From: an uncultured Roseburia sp.
GTDB taxonomy: Bacteria; Bacillota; Clostridia; Lachnospirales; Lachnospiraceae
Direction of reading: 5' to 3'
DNA length: 12,191 nt
Assembly (NCBI GenBank): GCA_900548205.1
Contig: URJS01000073.1
Span: 1 to 12,191 of the forward strand
Position 1 is the stretch's first letter. The number at the start of each line of letters is the position of its first letter. Shown piece by piece: positions 1-5,557 of this stretch. Below the pieces are notes generated by a model. That model ran no database searches. It worked only from the letters and a program-made list of their open reading frames with translations, and was not told the DNA's origin. The position numbers and the translations under genes are program-made.

Positions 1-2
1 CA

Positions 3-299
3 AAAAGAGGCATGCTTGCCTTTGACGGCGGTTACATCGAAATTTATGAATACCCGCGCGCTGCGGAAGCTGTCATCACCTATACAGCGGATGGTCGCAA
101 GGAGACGATTTCCTGCGGCAATACCGGCGATGCGCTGCGCTATGAGGTTGCCGATATGGAGCGCGCCGTCTCCGGCGAGGCAAATGAAATGCACTTAGAT
201 TATACGACAGATGTGATGGCAGTGATGACAGAGTTAAGACGCGCATGGGGACTTTCCTATCCGGAAGAACAATCACAGCAAAACATTGCTTCGACATAG
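3..299 (+). CDS. Gfo/Idh/MocA-family oxidoreductase, C-terminal fragment
   Basis: The 5' part lies outside the window; the reading frame is open from base 3 (codons K-R-G-M-L-A-F-D-G-G) to a TAG at 297-299. The visible ~98 residues resemble the last part of the C-terminal alpha/beta domain of NAD(P)-dependent sugar or inositol oxidoreductases: a 'KRGMLAFDGGYIEIYEYP' beta-strand segment followed by 'ALRYEVADMERAVSG' and a closing helix 'DVMAVMTELRRAWGL', the usual ending of this family. The NAD-binding Rossmann domain and the catalytic Lys are not visible, so substrate cannot be inferred. The next gene starts 30 bp downstream on the same strand, so the two are probably cotranscribed. Family call fairly secure; the function within the family is unknown. 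The ATG at 12 is an internal Met, not the start. Confidence 0.72.
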   Translation, partial: KRGMLAFDGGYIEIYEYPRAAEAVITYTADGRKETISCGNTGDALRYEVADMERAVSGEANEMHLDYTTDVMAVMTELRRAWGLSYPEEQSQQNIAST

Positions 300-329
300 A
301 AAAAACACGAAAGACAAGGAGCACACACT

Positions 330-749
330 ATGGACTATCGTAAATTCGGAAACACGATCATAGCCAGAATTGACAGAGGCGAAGAAATTTTAGAACAGGT
401 ACGGCAGCTTGCGCACAAAGAAAATATCAAGCTCGCGAGCATTCAGGCGCTTGGCGCCGTTGACGCTTTCACCGTCGGCGTCTTTTTGACTGACGAGAAA
501 AAATATGTGCCAAATGAGTTTCACGGCTCATTTGAAATCGTCTCCTTACACGGAACGATCAATACAATGGACGGCGAATTTTACTGTCATCTGCATATGA
601 GCGCCGGAAATGAAAAGGGCGAGGTATTCGGCGGTCACTTAAATCGGGCAGTCGTAAGCGCCACCTGTGAAATGGTCATCACGCTCATCGACGGCACGGT
701 CGACCGCTTCCACGATCCGCAGATCGGTTTAAATTTATTCCGTTTCTAA
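330..749 (+). CDS. PPC (DUF296) domain protein
   Basis: A 139-residue protein consisting almost entirely of a PPC/DUF296 domain, the fold found in bacteria as a small stand-alone, probably trimeric protein and in plants fused to AT-hooks. The hallmark His cluster is present: 'CHLHMS' (His87, His89) followed by 'GGHL' (His103), which in the family can form a metal site. There is no AT-hook, signal peptide or membrane segment, so a cytoplasmic protein is expected. An AAGGAG ribosome binding site (316-321) sits 8 nt before the ATG. It follows the oxidoreductase by 30 bp and is closed by a terminator hairpin at 784-819, so it is the last gene of its operon. The biochemical role of bacterial stand-alone PPC proteins is poorly defined; pairing with a sugar oxidoreductase hints at a metabolic rather than DNA-binding role, but that is inference. 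Confidence 0.85.
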   Translation: MDYRKFGNTIIARIDRGEEILEQVRQLAHKENIKLASIQALGAVDAFTVGVFLTDEKKYVPNEFHGSFEIVSLHGTINTMDGEFYCHLHMSAGNEKGEVFGGHLNRAVVSATCEMVITLIDGTVDRFHDPQIGLNLFRF

Positions 750-783
750 AACGGCCGGAGGGAACAAAGTTTCCTATAAAGGG

Positions 784-819
784 AAAAAACGCGGAGCTCC
801 AAAAAGCCCCGCGTTTTTC
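784..819. terminator. Bidirectional intrinsic terminator between PPC gene and uxuB
   Basis: AAAAACGCGG (785-794) pairs perfectly with CCGCGTTTTT (809-818) around a 14-nt loop. The A-tract/T-tract flanks make it a T-tailed hairpin on both strands. It sits between two convergent genes (stop at 749, stop at 832), so it can serve both. Confidence 0.85.
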
Positions 820-831
820 ATCTGATACAAA

Positions 832-1677
832 TTATACGCCTGAATATGCGGCAAACGCTCCGTCTACCGGAATACATACGCCGTTGACAAATCCGCTTGC
901 TTCCTCGGACGCCAGAAACAGCAGCGCACCGATAAGCTCCTCTGGCTCACCGAAACGCTCCATCGGCGTACCGGCTAAGATTTTTCCTGTTCTTGGCGTG
1001 GGTGTTCCGTCCTCATTAAATAGGAGTGCATGATTCTGCGCTGTCGCAAGGAATCCCGGCGCAATCGCGTTGCAGCGGATTCCAACCTTGGAAAAATGCA
1101 CTGCCAGCCACTCGGTAAAGTTTACGATCGCCGCCTTAGCTCCCGAATATGCCGGGATCTTTGTCAGCGGTGTGTAGGCATTCATGGAAGCGATATTGAT
1201 GATATTCGCGCCCTTCTTATTGATCATATCCTTTGCAAAAATCTGTGTCGGCAGCAGCGTTCCCATGTAGTTTAAGCTAAATACAAAGGACACTCCGTCA
1301 GGATCAAGATCGAAGAAGGTTTTCATCTGTCCCATATCCTCCGGCTTAAAATACTCGTCGTCCGTCGTCGCTCTCGGATTGTTTCCGCCCGCTCCGTTTA
1401 CCAAAATATCGCAGGTGCCAAAGTCTGCGGTAATCGCAGCTCTTGCCGCCTCAATGCTTTCCTTCTCCAGCACGTTGCACTTATAGCCCTTTGCCGTAAA
1501 GCCCTGTGCCACGATTCCGTCCGCATTTTTCTGTGCTGCCTCCTCATTCAGATCGAGCATCGCAACCTTTGCGCCGCATGCGGCGAGCGCCTCTGCCATA
1601 ACAGAGCAGATTACGCCGCCTGCTCCTGTAACGACTGCTACTTTTCCTGTCAGATCGACTGTCATCGGTAATTTCAT
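832..1677 (-). CDS. uxuB: D-mannonate oxidoreductase (fructuronate reductase), SDR family
   Basis: A 281-residue classical short-chain dehydrogenase/reductase of the type that replaces the larger E. coli UxuB in Firmicutes (YjmF-like). It would interconvert D-fructuronate and D-mannonate with NAD(H) in the cytoplasm. Visible features: Rossmann loop 'TGAGGVI' (17-23), acidic Asp42 at the end of beta-2 favouring NAD(H), 'NGAGGN' (94-99), and the catalytic Ser164, Tyr177 and Lys181 ('YSGAK'). Full family length. An insert-like segment around residues 101-130 matches the family's larger substrate loop. Start chosen from AGGAGG (1686-1691) 8 nt upstream of the ATG. It lies 40 bp downstream of uxuA on the same strand and is the second gene of the uxuAB operon. 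The mannonate assignment rests mainly on this neighbour; by sequence alone, another sugar-acid SDR could not be excluded. Confidence 0.88.
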   Translation of the reverse strand: MKLPMTVDLTGKVAVVTGAGGVICSVMAEALAACGAKVAMLDLNEEAAQKNADGIVAQGFTAKGYKCNVLEKESIEAARAAITADFGTCDILVNGAGGNNPRATTDDEYFKPEDMGQMKTFFDLDPDGVSFVFSLNYMGTLLPTQIFAKDMINKKGANIINIASMNAYTPLTKIPAYSGAKAAIVNFTEWLAVHFSKVGIRCNAIAPGFLATAQNHALLFNEDGTPTPRTGKILAGTPMERFGEPEELIGALLFLASEEASGFVNGVCIPVDGAFAAYSGV

Positions 1678-1717
1678 CTCTTTTTCCTCCTAAAATCAGA
1701 TCTCTCTCCGCGATTCC

Positions 1718-2767
1718 TTACGCAAATGCTTTCTCCACTGCCTCAAATAATCCATTGATATAAGTTGCCCCAAGCGCGCGGTCATAAAGTCCATAGCCGG
1801 CTCTGCCCGTCTCGCCCCAGATCATTCTTCCGTGATCCGGTCTCACATAGCCTGTAAATCCGTTGGTGTGAAGCGCTTTGACAATCTCATACATATCAAG
1901 AGAGCCGCAGCAGGAAAGATGTGCGCGCTCCTCAAAGCCATTCTCCAGCACCGCTACATTCCTCAAATGTGCAAAATGGATCCTTCCCATTGCCGCATAT
2001 TTTGCAGCCATTTTTGCAACATCATTTTTGTTCGAGCATCCCAGCGATCCCGTACACAACGTGATTCCGCTGTGCTTATCCTCCACAAGCTTTAAGAAAC
2101 GGTCAATATTCTCCTCACAGGTGATGATGCGCGGCAGACCAAAAATGCTCCAGCATGGGTCGTCCTCATGAATTGCCATATTCACATCGCACTCTGCAGC
2201 CACCGGAATGATCCGCTCCAGAAAATATTTCAGATTATTCCAAAGCGCATCCTCCGACATCGCATGATACTCCGCAACCACACTCTTTAATTCTTCCCTT
2301 GTATAGCTGGAATCCCAGCCCGGAAGCGTCAGATCGCTGTCGCTCTCAAGTGGATTTACCGCATCCACCTGCTCCTGATAGTAGACAAGAGAGGTCGATC
2401 CGTCCGGCAGCACATGGTCAAGCTGTGTTCTCGTCCAGTCAAATACCGGCATAAAATTATAGCAGATACACTTCACGCCAGCCTTTGCCACACGGCGGAT
2501 ATTCTCACAGTAATTCTCGATATATTTGTCACGGGAGGGCTTGCCGAGCTTGATGTCCTCGTGCACCGGGATACTCTCGATCACTTCAAAATGAAGTCCG
2601 GCGTCCTCCACCTGCTTTTTCAGGCCCGCAATACTCTCCTCACTCCATACCTCGCCGACAGGCACATCATACACTGCCGTGACAATGGAATGCATTCCCG
2701 GAATCTGACGGATGTTCTCTAAAGTCACCTTGTCGTCCTCTCCGTACCAGCGAAATGATAATTTCAT
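1718..2767 (-). CDS. uxuA: Mannonate dehydratase
   Basis: Dehydrates D-mannonate to 2-keto-3-deoxy-D-gluconate in hexuronate breakdown. The protein has 349 residues, the short Firmicute form. It opens with 'MKLSFRWYGEDD' and 'VTAVYDVPVGEVW', typical of UxuA. Likely metal ligands of this TIM-barrel enzyme are all visible: His200 ('AIHEDDP'), Cys238 ('LCTGSLG'), His267 ('HFAHLRNV') and Asp311 ('RPDHGRMIWGE'). The frame is open to an ATG at 2857, but the start at 2767 is chosen because GGAGGA (2772-2777) lies just upstream and the family N-terminus begins there; the extra 30 residues are basic and unlike the family. The sigma-A promoter at 2864-2892 gives a leader of about 90 nt. First gene of the uxuAB operon, divergent from the GntR regulator. 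No missing key residue seen. Confidence 0.95.
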   Translation of the reverse strand: MKLSFRWYGEDDKVTLENIRQIPGMHSIVTAVYDVPVGEVWSEESIAGLKKQVEDAGLHFEVIESIPVHEDIKLGKPSRDKYIENYCENIRRVAKAGVKCICYNFMPVFDWTRTQLDHVLPDGSTSLVYYQEQVDAVNPLESDSDLTLPGWDSSYTREELKSVVAEYHAMSEDALWNNLKYFLERIIPVAAECDVNMAIHEDDPCWSIFGLPRIITCEENIDRFLKLVEDKHSGITLCTGSLGCSNKNDVAKMAAKYAAMGRIHFAHLRNVAVLENGFEERAHLSCCGSLDMYEIVKALHTNGFTGYVRPDHGRMIWGETGRAGYGLYDRALGATYINGLFEAVEKAFA

Positions 2768-2863
2768 GTTTTCCTCCATTCCGGCGCTTTTACGCCTCAT
2801 TCTTTTATCAATCGTTGCCTTTGTGCGCATCACTCCCGTGATTTTCATTCCTCGCATAGCTAG

Positions 2864-2892
2864 ACTATATCATGCTTGTATACAAGTGTCAA
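2864..2892 (-). promoter_or_regulatory. Sigma-A promoter of uxuAB
   Basis: On the minus strand, TTGACA (2892-2887), a 17-bp spacer and TATAGT (2869-2864) form a near-consensus promoter. The palindromic operator at 2875-2886 fills the spacer next to the -35 box, so repressor binding would block RNA polymerase. Expected start near 2857. Confidence 0.85.
2875..2886. promoter_or_regulatory. GntR-type operator 1 (CTTGTATACAAG)
   Basis: A perfect 12-bp palindrome with the GTATAC core typical of FadR-subfamily hexuronate regulators such as UxuR/ExuR. It lies between the -35 and -10 boxes of the uxuAB promoter. The regulator encoded at 3163-3873 is the probable ligand; this is inferred from position and family. 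Confidence 0.82.
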
Positions 2893-2999
2893 CGCCACTT
2901 TTCATTTTTTGTTGTTTTCACATTATTTTCATGATTTTAAACTTTTTTATAGAAATACCGATAGCCTCACTGCAAATCGCACAGTCTGATTTTCGTCAT

Positions 3000-3011
3000 C
3001 TTGTATACAAG
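3000..3011. promoter_or_regulatory. GntR-type operator 2 (CTTGTATACAAG)
   Basis: An exact second copy of the palindrome at 2875-2886, with centres 125 bp apart. It lies about 90 bp upstream of the best predicted promoter of the regulator gene and overlaps no clear promoter. It may support looping with operator 1 or autoregulation. Confidence 0.75.
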
Positions 3012-3100
3012 TTGGTTTTTGATGTTTTTGCATGCCCTTTGACATGCTCCTTCTAACAAGCTTTCCCAGCCTTTCCTTTTTCTATGTATGAAAAAAGAGA

Positions 3101-3129
3101 TTGTAATTTTAGAAAAATCGCTTTAATAT
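3101..3129 (+). promoter_or_regulatory. Probable promoter of the GntR regulator gene
   Basis: TTGTAA (3101-3106), 17-bp spacer, TAATAT (3124-3129). A start near 3136 would give a leader of about 27 nt ending in GGAG (3152-3155), 7 nt before the ATG. The region 2893-3100 otherwise holds AT-rich sequence, operator 2 and no gene I can support. Confidence 0.55.
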
Positions 3130-3162
3130 GGGAATATAAAAATAAGACGATGGAGAATTGCA

Positions 3163-3873
3163 ATGTATGCAAAGAAGCTGACCGGCACCTCGGATGCCGT
3201 CTATCAAAAATTAAAGGAACAGATCCTGCTTTTGGAACTTCCCCCCGGCTCTGCCATCAGCGAGATTGACACTGCCGCACAGTATCATGTCTCAAGAACC
3301 CCGGTAAGGGACGCATTTAAGCAGCTTGCCGGAGAGGGGCTTTTAGAAATCCGTCCCCATATCGGCACTTTCGTATCCCTGATCGATCTGAATATGATCT
3401 CAGATATTTTATATATGAGAGAAACCTTAGAGCAGGCAATCTTCCGTGATCTGGCGTCCTCCTATGACAAATCACAGGAATTTCGCATCCGGCTCATTCT
3501 CCAAAAGCAGCACGAGCTTTTGGAGAGCGAGCTGAACGAGGATGCGCTCGGACGCGCCTTCATCCGCAGCGATAATGAATTTCACAATACGCTTTATGAG
3601 ATGGCTGGGAAAAAGAATGTGATGGATTTTCTAAAAAACATCAATTCCCAATACGAGCGTTTCCGCACCTTTTCAAACTTTACAGATCGCTCAAGGCTTC
3701 TTTCGCTCTATGACGAGCATACGGCGCTCTGGCAGTATATTTCCGGCAAAGATTATGAGAGACTTTCCGACACGATCTCTCACCATATTTACGACGGCTT
3801 TAATGCAAACACGGAGATCGTCTGCCGTCATCCCGAATACTTTAAAGCGCTGCAAGCTCATAATCGTATATAA
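3163..3873 (+). CDS. GntR family (FadR/FCD subfamily) transcriptional regulator, probable hexuronate repressor
   Basis: 236 residues. The N-terminal winged helix-turn-helix (about 8-72) has the GntR signature 'PPGSAISEIDTAAQYHVSRTP' and 'VRDAFKQLAGEGLLEIRP'. The C-terminal helical FCD domain (about 78-225) carries the usual metal/effector ligands Asp137, His141 ('DNEFH'), His186 and His208. FCD regulators of this kind bind sugar acids or organic acids and leave the DNA when the ligand is present. It is divergent from uxuAB, and two CTTGTATACAAG palindromes lie in the shared control region, so it most likely represses uxuAB and perhaps itself. The effector, probably fructuronate, mannonate or glucuronate, is inferred. 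Start: GGAG 7 nt before ATG 3163. Its last 32 bp overlap the end of the convergent acetyltransferase gene. Confidence 0.9.
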   Translation: MYAKKLTGTSDAVYQKLKEQILLLELPPGSAISEIDTAAQYHVSRTPVRDAFKQLAGEGLLEIRPHIGTFVSLIDLNMISDILYMRETLEQAIFRDLASSYDKSQEFRIRLILQKQHELLESELNEDALGRAFIRSDNEFHNTLYEMAGKKNVMDFLKNINSQYERFRTFSNFTDRSRLLSLYDEHTALWQYISGKDYERLSDTISHHIYDGFNANTEIVCRHPEYFKALQAHNRI

Positions 3874-4468
3874 AAAAGTTCATTTGGTTCGATTTCCCCC
3901 CGATGATAAATGCGTGCGGCCTTTCGCAGCGTCGTCTAAGCCCCTGATGTTCATAAAAGCCATAATTGCAGGTGGTATCGGTAAACAGATAAAACCGTTT
4001 TAGCCCCTCCTTTCGCAGATAGGAAAGCCCCGCTTCAAACAGCTGCTTTCCGATCCCCTTTCCCCTGCACGCATCACTGACCGCAAAAAGCGCTAGTTCC
4101 GCCGGATAAGCTTCTCCCACCTCCGCCAAAAGCTCGCGGTCTATCCCATCCACACTCCGAAAAATCTTTGACACCGCTCTCCCCTCCCTCGATAAAAGCA
4201 GTGATGCGATCGCCTGTATCTGCCGGTATCTGTAACCAACCGGGCAGCGGTGCTCTTTTTTATTCTTCACAAGAATAATGCCGACCGGCTTTCCGTCAAG
4301 CACTGCAACTCTCGAAAATGTCTGGTTTGTCAGACAGCTCGACAAAAATACTCTTGCCAGCTTTCCGGCAGTCTTTGGACTGCTGAATGCATCATAATTC
4401 CATGTTTTGCGGATGATTTGCGAAAGCTCATAAAAATCCTGTTTCTGATATGCTCTGAATGTTACCAT
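3842..4468 (-). CDS. GNAT family N-acetyltransferase
   Basis: A 208-residue protein with the acetyl-CoA-binding motif A of the GNAT fold: 'ELALFAVSDACRGKGIGKQL' (124-143), with the R-G-K-G-I-G pyrophosphate loop at 135-140. A motif B-like stretch follows, 'FYLFTDTTCNYGFYEHQGL' (159-177), containing the usual Tyr/Phe pair. It would transfer an acetyl group from acetyl-CoA to an amine on a small molecule or protein; the substrate cannot be read from sequence. The open frame allows an ATG at 4480, but that ATG lies inside the ribosome binding site GGAGGA (4473-4478) that serves the ATG at 4468, so 4468 is chosen. It is transcribed divergently from a MerR regulator, from a promoter with a 19-bp spacer typical of MerR control. 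It could be a drug- or toxin-modifying enzyme induced by its substrate. The 3' end overlaps the convergent gntR gene by 32 bp. Confidence 0.88.
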   Translation of the reverse strand: MVTFRAYQKQDFYELSQIIRKTWNYDAFSSPKTAGKLARVFLSSCLTNQTFSRVAVLDGKPVGIILVKNKKEHRCPVGYRYRQIQAIASLLLSREGRAVSKIFRSVDGIDRELLAEVGEAYPAELALFAVSDACRGKGIGKQLFEAGLSYLRKEGLKRFYLFTDTTCNYGFYEHQGLRRRCERPHAFIIGGKSNQMNFFIYDYELAAL

Positions 4469-4483
4469 AATTTCCTCCATTTC

Positions 4484-4512
4484 TTGCGTTATCCTGTTTC
4501 ATTTGCTATCAT
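4484..4512 (+). promoter_or_regulatory. Promoter of the merR gene
   Basis: TTGCGT (4484-4489), 17-bp spacer, TATCAT (4507-4512). Its -10 box overlaps, on the opposite strand, the -10 box of the divergent acetyltransferase promoter, so the two promoters probably compete. The MerR operator lies just downstream, where bound protein could limit its own synthesis. Confidence 0.6.
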
Positions 4513-4538
4513 AAACGATACAGTAACTGTAAAGTCAA
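4508..4538 (-). promoter_or_regulatory. MerR-type promoter of the acetyltransferase gene (19-bp spacer)
   Basis: On the minus strand TTGACT (4538-4533), a 19-bp spacer (4532-4514) and TATGAT (4513-4508). MerR-family activators act on promoters with over-long 19-20 bp spacers by twisting the DNA; the inverted repeat at 4519-4531 sits inside the spacer as expected. Predicted start near 4501, about 33 nt before the ATG. Confidence 0.8.
4519..4531. promoter_or_regulatory. MerR-family operator
   Basis: Perfect inverted repeat TACAGT-A-ACTGTA, centred at 4525 within the 19-bp promoter spacer. The position and the drug-sensor-like ACTGTA half-sites fit binding by the MerR protein encoded immediately downstream. 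Confidence 0.78.
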
Positions 4539-4551
4539 GAAAGGAATTTTG

Positions 4552-5370
4552 ATGAAAAAACCATTCTATCGTCTCACAACCGCCCAATTCGCAAAATTAC
4601 ACGAGGTCAACAAACGGACACTGCACTATTATGATGAGATCGGTCTCTTTTCGCCGCGCGAGAAAGGCGAAAACGGTTATCGTTACTATGATCTCTCACA
4701 AAGCGCTGATTTTGAATATATCCGTATGCTAAAGGAGCTTCATATGAGCATTGAGGAAATAGCAAGCTTTCGAAGGCATCCCTCCGCCGATGGGTTCTTA
4801 GCGATTGCAGACGAAAAAGAAGCAGCGCTTGACGCCCAGATTGAACGGCTGTGCCGCATCCGCCGGATTTTGCACACAAAAAAAGAACAGATCCAATTTT
4901 GCAAGACGCTTACTGCACCTGACATCCGTATCGAACCGAAGGAGGAGGAGCTTCTTTTTTATCTGCCCTATGATTTTGCAGACGATGACATTTCAGAAAT
5001 TTTTTCGTATGCCAAAACGGTGTGGAATGTGGAACAAATCCGCACAGGTCTCGGAAGCTTTATTTCTCTTGATAAGGTTTTCTCCCACCGCTTTTCATGC
5101 TACGACGGACTTTATACAGTGGCGGATGCCCCGCTGCCCGGCGTAAATACCCTGCGAAAGCCTGCCGGAAACTATCTGTGCGGCTATCAGCGCGGCAGCT
5201 GGGATATGCTTCCGGCGCTCTATGACAAAATGTGCGCCTATGCCAGGCAGCATCATCTGTGCCTGACAGGATATGCTTATGAAATGGGCTTAAATGAGCT
5301 TGTGATTGAAAAACCTGAGGAATATGTGACGCAGATCATGATCCAAATCAAGAAGCAGACTGATTCATGA
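4552..5370 (+). CDS. MerR family regulator with C-terminal effector-binding (GyrI-like) domain
   Basis: 272 residues. The MerR helix-turn-helix occupies about 7-75: 'AQFAKLHEVNKRTLHYYDEI' followed by 'GLFSP' and the wing 'NGYRYYD' are diagnostic. A long charged helix (about 86-120) is the dimerising coiled coil. Residues about 125-268 look like the GyrI/BmrR-type effector-binding domain: 'LPGVNTLRKPAGNYLCGYQR', then 'YEMGLNEL...YVTQIMIQIK' near the end. Such domains bind hydrophobic or cationic drugs and metabolites. Activator function on the divergent acetyltransferase promoter is inferred from the 19-bp spacer and operator. Start: ATG 4552 with AAGGAA (4541-4546) upstream; a TTG at 4549 is too close to that site. 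The stop overlaps an ATG at 5367, but that short frame is probably not used. No metal-binding Cys set of the MerR/CueR type is seen, arguing against metal sensing. Confidence 0.9.
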   Translation: MKKPFYRLTTAQFAKLHEVNKRTLHYYDEIGLFSPREKGENGYRYYDLSQSADFEYIRMLKELHMSIEEIASFRRHPSADGFLAIADEKEAALDAQIERLCRIRRILHTKKEQIQFCKTLTAPDIRIEPKEEELLFYLPYDFADDDISEIFSYAKTVWNVEQIRTGLGSFISLDKVFSHRFSCYDGLYTVADAPLPGVNTLRKPAGNYLCGYQRGSWDMLPALYDKMCAYARQHHLCLTGYAYEMGLNELVIEKPEEYVTQIMIQIKKQTDS

Positions 5371-5379
5371 AAATTTTCG

Positions 5380-5408
5380 TTGCTATCAGTTCCCATAAAA
5401 AGTATAAT
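5380..5408 (+). promoter_or_regulatory. Promoter of the split membrane-protein gene
   Basis: TTGCTA (5380-5385), 17-bp spacer and a consensus TATAAT (5403-5408) lie just after the merR stop. The expected start near 5415 gives a 39-nt leader with AAGGAA (5445-5450) just before ATG 5454. The sequence from 5371 becomes distinctly AT-rich. Confidence 0.65.
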
Positions 5409-5453
5409 TTTTATAAAACAATCTACAAATGGAAAGAGAGGTTTAAGGAACAT

Positions 5454-5549
5454 ATGACAGACAAAAAAGTACTGACCATCCACTTTTGCGCACCGAAAAT
5501 AATATCTGAAAAACAACTACAAACTGAAAAAAAGCGAGACATTGGATAA
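5454..5549 (+). CDS. Short N-terminal reading frame of the split membrane protein
   Basis: ATG 5454 follows AAGGAA (5445-5450, short 3-nt spacing) and a good promoter at 5380-5408. The frame runs 31 codons to TAA 5547-5549. The first 27 residues (MTDKKVLTIHFCAPKIISEK then QLQTEKK) lead into the A7 tract 5527-5533. If the frame moves by -1 there, translation continues without a stop into the transmembrane protein, giving a 249-residue product in which a charged 'QLQTEKKARHW' segment precedes the first membrane helix, a sensible topology. Read this way, the ORF is the N-terminus of the gene rather than a separate peptide. The alternative is an independent 31-aa peptide. The same frame is open back to an ATG at 5367 overlapping the merR stop, but the promoter lies inside that stretch. 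Confidence 0.5.
   Translation: MTDKKVLTIHFCAPKIISEKQLQTEKKRDIG
5528..5534 (+). other. A_AAA_AAG heptamer: slippery site or frameshift mutation point
   Basis: In the frame of ATG 5454 the codons read GAA-AAA-AAG, placing A_AAA_AAG in the exact register of the classical -1 slippery heptamer. A -1 slip leads into GCG-AGA-CAT-TGG and the downstream membrane-protein frame. A 6-bp perfect hairpin CGCAAT/ATTGCG (5551-5566) follows after 16 nt, farther than usual for a stimulator. One extra A from mutation or sequencing error would have the same effect. Confidence 0.45.
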
Positions 5550-5557
5550 TCGCAATT

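Noticed and set aside
2768..2857. 30-codon N-terminal extension of uxuA from ATG 2857
   Set aside because: The predicted transcription start (about 2857) and GGAGGA at 2772-2777 fit the ATG at 2767; the extension is basic and unlike the family N-terminus.
2881..2905. Possible catabolite-repression (cre) site near the uxuAB -35 box
   Set aside because: TGTCAACGCCACTT keeps the central CG but misses the outer CA and an inner A of the cre consensus; too weak to call.
5367..5453. ATG overlapping the merR stop as start of the short frame
   Set aside because: It would read through the promoter-like TTGCTA/TATAAT region; ATG 5454 with AAGGAA is better placed, though translational coupling cannot be excluded.
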